DNA of 8,348 nucleotides, taken from the NCBI GenBank assembly GCA_937127205.1, contig CAKZLS010000190.1:1-8348 (forward strand), in the 5' to 3' direction. A program made the translations under genes and the position numbers. The stretch is from an uncultured Rhodospirillales bacterium. GTDB taxonomy: Bacteria; Pseudomonadota; Alphaproteobacteria; Rhodospirillales; Defluviicoccaceae. Of the stretch, positions 5,143 through 8,348 are shown piece after piece; the stretch's first letter is position 1; each line of letters opens with the position of its first letter. The notes below the pieces were generated by a model. The model had not been told where the DNA came from, did no database searches, and saw nothing but the letters and a program-made list of their open reading frames with translations.

Positions 5143-6561
5143 TTGCGGACGACCAACCTATCTTGCGGCCCACTGCCTGCCTCCAATCCCGACGGCGCGA
5201 CGCCCTTCAGACGTGCGTTGCCTGTCGTTGCCGGAATCGCGCTGTTTTCCGCCGGCTGGAGCGGTACGGCGAACGCCTCGGGCTACGCATTGCGCGATCA
5301 GAGCGCCACGGCGATGGGCAATGCCTTCGCCGGCGCGACCGCCGGTGCCGATGATCTCAGCTACATGTTCTACAATCCCGCCTCGCTCGCGCGTCAGACG
5401 GGAAGTCAGATCATCGTCGGCGGTAACGCGATCCTGCCGAACCTGAAGATCCGCAATGGCCAAGGAAGCGCCGCCGTTGGGACGCCAATCAGCGGCAATT
5501 CGGGCGGAAACAACGCTGGTAAGAACGCGTTCGTTCCGATCCTATATGGGCTTTTGGACCTGCAACAGGTGTTCGACCTCGATCAAAACGTCAAATTCGG
5601 CGTTGGGGTCAACGTTCCCTTCGGGCTTGAAACCGACTATCGGGACGGCTGGACCGGCCGCTACTATGGACTGGAATCGAAAATCAGAACCATAAGCGTC
5701 ACCCCGACCCTGGCATGGGAAGTTCTCGATGGCCTCTCCGTGGCGGGCGGTCTTAATGTACAACACGTGGACGCCAAACTGACCAACGCCATCGACTTCG
5801 GCTCGATCGGCCGAGCCGCCGGCATCCCCGGGTCGGCTCCCACGCAACAGGACGGCAAAGCGAAGGTCAGCGGCGACGACATCGGCTACGGCTACAACCT
5901 CGGCATTCTCTACGAACCCTGGGCCGGCAGCCGCGTTGGCGTGGCTTATCGATCGGCCATCCACCATACGCTGCAGGGCGACTCCCGGTTTACACTGGAT
6001 AGCGCGGGCGTGGGCGCGGCATTGCAAACAACAGGACGGTTCCGGGACGGCAACGCAACCGCCGACGTCACGACGCCCGAGAGCATCTCGTTTGGCGTCT
6101 ACCACGAACTGACCGACCAATGGGCGATCATGGGGGAAAGCCAATTTACGCGCTGGAGCCGATTCAAGGATTTAACGGTTGAGTTCGACAATCCAGCGCA
6201 ACCATCCAGCGTCACCGAACACGACTGGGACGATACATGGTTTTTCGCCGCTGGCGCCACTTGGCGGCCGAACGGCGCGTGGACCGTCCGCGGTGGCGCG
6301 GCTTTCGATCAAAGCCCGATCCCCGATCGAACGCGCACGCCGCGGATCCCGACCGATGATCGCTACCTGCTGTCGTTTGGAACGAGCTACAAGCCTTTCC
6401 CGAACTTCACGGTCGATTTCAGCTACATGCATGTCTTTTCGAAGGATGGATCCATCGATCTTTCGGCGAGCGACCAGGGCAGCCCTTTAGCGGGCAATTT
6501 TTCAGGCGAGTCCGCTATGGACGCGAACGTGCTTGCCTTGCAGATCCAATGGAAATTCTGA
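5143..6561 (+). CDS. Outer-membrane OmpP1/FadL-family channel (hydrophobic compound or long-chain fatty acid uptake)
   Basis: This 472-residue protein is predicted to be an outer-membrane beta-barrel for diffusion of hydrophobic molecules. Residues about 23-45 are a signal peptide (basic RR, hydrophobic VVAGIALF, cleavage after ANA45). The mature protein begins SGYALRDQSATAMGNAFAG, the hallmark FadL N-terminal hatch, followed by the family NPA motif (78-80, in FYNPASLA). The middle carries NVPFGLETDYRDGWTGRYYG and repeated amphipathic strands. The last residue is Phe472, the usual barrel-assembly signal. The start is a TTG at 5143 with GAGAAG (5130-5135) ahead of it. An in-frame stop at 5113-5115 blocks longer versions, and the next TTG (5218) would delete the basic signal region. 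FadL relatives carry fatty acids, toluene or other hydrocarbons; the substrate here is not deducible. It appears monocistronic. Confidence 0.88.
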   Translation: MRTTNLSCGPLPASNPDGATPFRRALPVVAGIALFSAGWSGTANASGYALRDQSATAMGNAFAGATAGADDLSYMFYNPASLARQTGSQIIVGGNAILPNLKIRNGQGSAAVGTPISGNSGGNNAGKNAFVPILYGLLDLQQVFDLDQNVKFGVGVNVPFGLETDYRDGWTGRYYGLESKIRTISVTPTLAWEVLDGLSVAGGLNVQHVDAKLTNAIDFGSIGRAAGIPGSAPTQQDGKAKVSGDDIGYGYNLGILYEPWAGSRVGVAYRSAIHHTLQGDSRFTLDSAGVGAALQTTGRFRDGNATADVTTPESISFGVYHELTDQWAIMGESQFTRWSRFKDLTVEFDNPAQPSSVTEHDWDDTWFFAAGATWRPNGAWTVRGGAAFDQSPIPDRTRTPRIPTDDRYLLSFGTSYKPFPNFTVDFSYMHVFSKDGSIDLSASDQGSPLAGNFSGESAMDANVLALQIQWKF

Positions 6562-6833
6562 TGCGCGTACCGGCTCGGAATACTGGCCGTGACAGTTGGG
6601 AAAAGGCCGCCCAACGGTGGCCACTATTGCGGCACTCGCAGGGGGCAAGCGCAATCAACGACCCCCATTTTCGACCGCAATTCTGCCAGATCGCGGAATG
6701 TGTTGAAAATAAGTCTTGCTCTTAGCATGCCGCTAGGAGTTAAGTGCGCGGGGACTGAGTAAGTGAGGGGTTGCGTGTAAGGAGTTTGCTCCTGCGTTAG
6801 TTGTGTGCTGCACAACAATGGAGAAAACTCTCT
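6562..6833. other. Intergenic region with two hairpins, no gene
   Basis: About 270 bases between the channel gene and radC. It contains GTTGGG/CCCAAC (6595-6600 with 6610-6615, nine-base loop) about 35 bases past the channel stop. It also contains an eight-pair stem, CTCTTAGC/GCTAGGAG (6719-6726 with 6732-6739, one G-T wobble, five-base loop). Neither is followed by a T-run, so neither is a textbook terminator. I see no convincing promoter for radC. Confidence 0.5.
6719..6739. repeat. Eight-pair inverted repeat upstream of radC
   Basis: CTCTTAGC, ATGCC, GCTAGGAG. It is about 95 bases before the radC start and could be an operator or an RNA hairpin in the leader. No T-tract follows on either strand. 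Confidence 0.35.
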
Positions 6834-7850
6834 ATGGATAAGCGTAGGACGTCGAATACCACCGAGCATGAAATCGAGCTGGAGCCGGCATCGTCGCCGG
6901 AGTCCTCCAGTCTGGAATCTACTAGCCCCGAACCCATAAGCCGGCACGCCACGAGCCCGGAGCCCATGAGCCTCGACTATTCCTTGCCGAGCGCGGCGAA
7001 CGATCGGGAATTGTCCGGCGCTCCCATTCGCATTACCAGCGATGCGTTCAAGCCGATGCCTGTGGTCAGGCCTGTCTCACCCAGACGCCGCGACTTGCAG
7101 GGCCTGTCGGATGCCGGTCAAATTGCGTTTGGCATTAGCCCGGGAACGCCTGACGGACGCATCCCCTTCACGCTTGGAGACAGACGAACCCGGCGCAACG
7201 ACCTTTGGTATCAGTTTCTGTCGCTTGCGGCCCGGGGCCAGACGATGCCGGACGACGACTTCGTCGAGATGGTTCTATACACGACGGGCCGCATCAAGGA
7301 TTGCAAACCCCTCGCGAAAAAGCTGCTAGAGCGGTTTCAGACGCTCGCGGGCGTGTTCAACGCAGAGCTTCATCAGCTCGCCGACCTCGGACCCATCGAC
7401 CGTGACATCTACAATGCCTTTCAAGCCGTGCGCGGCGTCGCCGGCCACTTGGCACGACAGGAGATCGTCGAGAAACCGGTGATCACCAATTGGGACAAGC
7501 TGATCGTGTATCTCAGAGCGTCGATGTCGCACAGACCGGTGGAGCAGTTCAGGGCTCTTTTCCTGGACCGGAGTAACGTCTTGCTGGCCGACGAGATGCA
7601 AAGTGAGGGAACCATCGACCACACGCCGGTTTATCCGCGCGAGGTTGTCAAGCGGGCTCTGATCCTCGACGCCAGCGCGGTCCTCCTGGTTCACAATCAT
7701 CCCAGCAACCGCCCGAATCCGTCCAAGGGCGACATCGAGATGACCAATTCGATCAAGAACGCTCTGGATAGCGTCGGCATGATCCTTCATGACCACGTAA
7801 TCGTCACCAAAAGCGGACACACGAGCTTCCGAATGATGGGTCTCCTGTAG
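6834..7850 (+). CDS. radC: RadC-family JAB/MPN-domain protein
   Basis: This 338-residue protein belongs to the RadC (UPF0758) family. The catalytic-type JAMM motif is intact: E254, H287 and H289 in HNHPS, then S297 and D300 (HxH, seven residues, S, two residues, D), a zinc-metalloprotease-like site. Residues about 123-208 form the helical N-terminal RadC region (DFVEMVLYTTGRIKDC, LADLGPIDRDIYNAFQAVRG). The family's DNA-repair name is historical; its function is unsettled and it is frequent on mobile elements. Residues 1-120 are an unusually long, low-complexity extension with three decapeptide repeats (20-49); typical RadC is about 220-230 residues. The ATG at 6834 is chosen because GGAG at 6820-6823 is well spaced; an in-frame TTG at 6801 would add eleven residues without a better SD. 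The usual HNHPSG has Asn292 in place of Gly. Confidence 0.9.
   Translation: MDKRRTSNTTEHEIELEPASSPESSSLESTSPEPISRHATSPEPMSLDYSLPSAANDRELSGAPIRITSDAFKPMPVVRPVSPRRRDLQGLSDAGQIAFGISPGTPDGRIPFTLGDRRTRRNDLWYQFLSLAARGQTMPDDDFVEMVLYTTGRIKDCKPLAKKLLERFQTLAGVFNAELHQLADLGPIDRDIYNAFQAVRGVAGHLARQEIVEKPVITNWDKLIVYLRASMSHRPVEQFRALFLDRSNVLLADEMQSEGTIDHTPVYPREVVKRALILDASAVLLVHNHPSNRPNPSKGDIEMTNSIKNALDSVGMILHDHVIVTKSGHTSFRMMGLL
6891..6980 (+). repeat. Three 30-base tandem repeats encoding a decapeptide in RadC
   Basis: Three consecutive ten-codon units encode SSPESSSLES, TSPEPISRHA and TSPEPMSLDY. At the DNA level the second and third units match at about 18 of 22 bases over 6921-6942 and 6951-6972; the first unit is more diverged. 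This indicates in-frame tandem duplication in a flexible N-terminal tail rich in Ser, Pro and Glu. Confidence 0.7.
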
Positions 7851-8271
7851 CCGGCATTCTCCGTTTGGCGTCACGTTTGAACCGAAGAGCAGTCGCTGTT
7901 TCCTTCTCGTTTGATGCCGATTGCGATCCGAACCACGAGTGTCGCTGTTTGATCGGCAATGCCGCAGACGCGCTGCTAAACGCGTTGCCGCTCTGACGCG
8001 GAGAGGCTGACACAGCCTTGCGGCCGCGCGTTATCTCCGAGAACCTTCATACCATCGAGACTGTGCCTGATGTCAGTGTCGGGAGCGCGGCATAGAGTCT
8101 TGGCGGCGGGGTTTTTGGCAACAGGCATTGGGCGAGCGTCGCATGGTGGCGCGCGTGGGTCTCGTAAAGAGACCTTGACCTCAAATCACCAACCCTATAT
8201 GTTCCTATTTTGTTCTTTATTTTGAAGAGGCCTGAAACCTTGGAGCGATAATTGGACAAGTCCACGGGGCG
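7851..8271. other. Non-coding region downstream of radC
   Basis: About 420 bases with no supported gene; the open frames on the minus strand lack ribosome sites and recognisable domains. GTCGCTGTTT occurs twice, at 7892-7901 and 7941-7950, with loosely similar flanks, hinting at an old tandem duplication of about 49 bases. GGTCTC/GAGACC form a hairpin at 8158-8174. From about 8190 the sequence turns AT-rich before the candidate insertion-sequence end. Confidence 0.45.
8158..8203 (+). promoter_or_regulatory. Inverted repeat abutting a possible promoter
   Basis: GGTCTC (8158-8163), GTAAA and GAGACC (8169-8174) form a perfect six-pair stem. Directly after it comes TTGACC (8175-8180, five of six -35 matches). 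With a 17-base spacer the -10 is TATGTT (8198-8203); with 15 bases it is TATATG (8196-8201). The arrangement looks like an operator or leader stem next to a promoter pointing toward the candidate transposase gene, but the -10 is mediocre. Confidence 0.25.
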
Positions 8272-8276
8272 TGTCC

Positions 8277-8322
8277 GCTAAAGGCTTTCCCAGGACAAGC
8301 TAAAGGCCCTTTCCCAGGACAA
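8277..8322 (+). repeat. Tandem near-identical terminal repeats
   Basis: Two adjacent copies, each starting GCTAAAGG and ending CCCAGGACAA, identical apart from a two-base CC insertion in the second copy. A third GGACAAG occurs just outside, at 8254-8260. Such repeats at an element tip usually serve as transposase-binding sites. Confidence 0.7.
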
Positions 8323-8332
8323 AGGGTGCGCT

Positions 8333-8348
8333 ATGCCGACATCGCAAG
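8333..8348 (+). CDS. Possible start of a transposase gene (istA-like), truncated by the window end
   Basis: Only five codons are visible (MPTSQ) after ATG at 8333. AAAGGG lies six bases upstream, a good ribosome site. Many IS21-type IstA proteins begin with a short MPxxx segment before a helix-turn-helix, so this fits, but five residues cannot establish it. The call depends mainly on the repeats just upstream. Confidence 0.3.

Larger units (their letters stand above)
8272..8348 (+). mobile_element. Candidate left end of an insertion sequence, possibly IS21 family (partial)
   Basis: The end would start at TGTCCGC (8272). Two near-identical tandem copies follow: 8277-8298 (22 bases) and 8299-8322 (24 bases), both opening GCTAAAGG and closing TTTCCCAGGACAA, differing only by two extra C bases. 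Multiple subterminal repeats, 5'-TG ends and a transposase gene starting close to the left tip are typical of IS21-family elements. AAAGGG (8321-8326) and an ATG at 8333 fit that plan. The element continues beyond the window, so neither the right end nor target duplication can be seen. Confidence 0.4.

Noticed and set aside
5019..5354. Short + gene upstream of and overlapping the FadL-like gene
   Set aside because: Its second half is the FadL-like gene in another frame and its first half lies in AT-rich leader sequence; the signal peptide and hatch motifs belong to the other frame.
7804..8013. 69-codon minus-strand gene downstream of radC
   Set aside because: It overlaps the end of radC antisense, has no ribosome site or known domain, and its Ser/Arg/Ala composition is typical of spurious frames.
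8047..8265. 72-codon minus-strand gene before the insertion-sequence end
   Set aside because: No good Shine-Dalgarno or recognisable domain, and it runs through the hairpin and AT-rich promoter-like stretch.

Overview
The window reads as chromosome of a GC-rich proteobacterium, most likely an alphaproteobacterium (Hyphomicrobiales-like). This rests on the GC-biased codon use of most genes, an ExoD-family protein, a small membrane protein that looks like DUF5765, and a RadC with a long N-terminal extension. The taxonomic call is inference, since no rRNA or other marker gene is present.

Bases 2-2808 (+) hold the end of a tightly packed operon: a nitrate/sulfonate/taurine-type ABC permease (5' end outside the window), its ATPase, a ureohydrolase that closely resembles the Ni-dependent guanidine hydrolase GdmH rather than an agmatinase, and a 116-residue protein with a His-rich N-terminus. 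The first three genes are joined by two ATGA stop/start overlaps, and the fourth follows after 19 bases. The simplest reading is guanidine uptake coupled to hydrolysis to urea and ammonia. The small His-rich protein is a candidate nickel-handling partner. No HypA/HypB-type accessory gene is visible, and any guanidine riboswitch would lie upstream of the window.

Bases 2849-3502 (-) encode an ExoD-family membrane protein convergent with that operon. Bases 3503-3980 hold no convincing gene. They contain a 35-base degenerate copy of the tail of the His-rich gene, a GC-rich repeat hairpin, and a fragment resembling the 3' end of a tRNA. From about 3950 to 5140 base composition becomes visibly more AT-rich. 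This stretch carries a seven-helix membrane protein on the minus strand with a clear sigma-70-type promoter, a strong Shine-Dalgarno and a GTG start. It then has a non-coding region with a perfect 7+7 inverted repeat upstream of an outer-membrane OmpP1/FadL-type channel gene (5143-6561, +).

Bases 6834-7850 (+) encode a RadC/JAB-type protein with an intact JAMM motif and a three-copy decapeptide repeat. The last 500 bases are non-coding until about 8272. There, two near-identical tandem repeats followed by an SD and an ATG suggest the left end of an insertion sequence, possibly IS21-like, that runs off the window.
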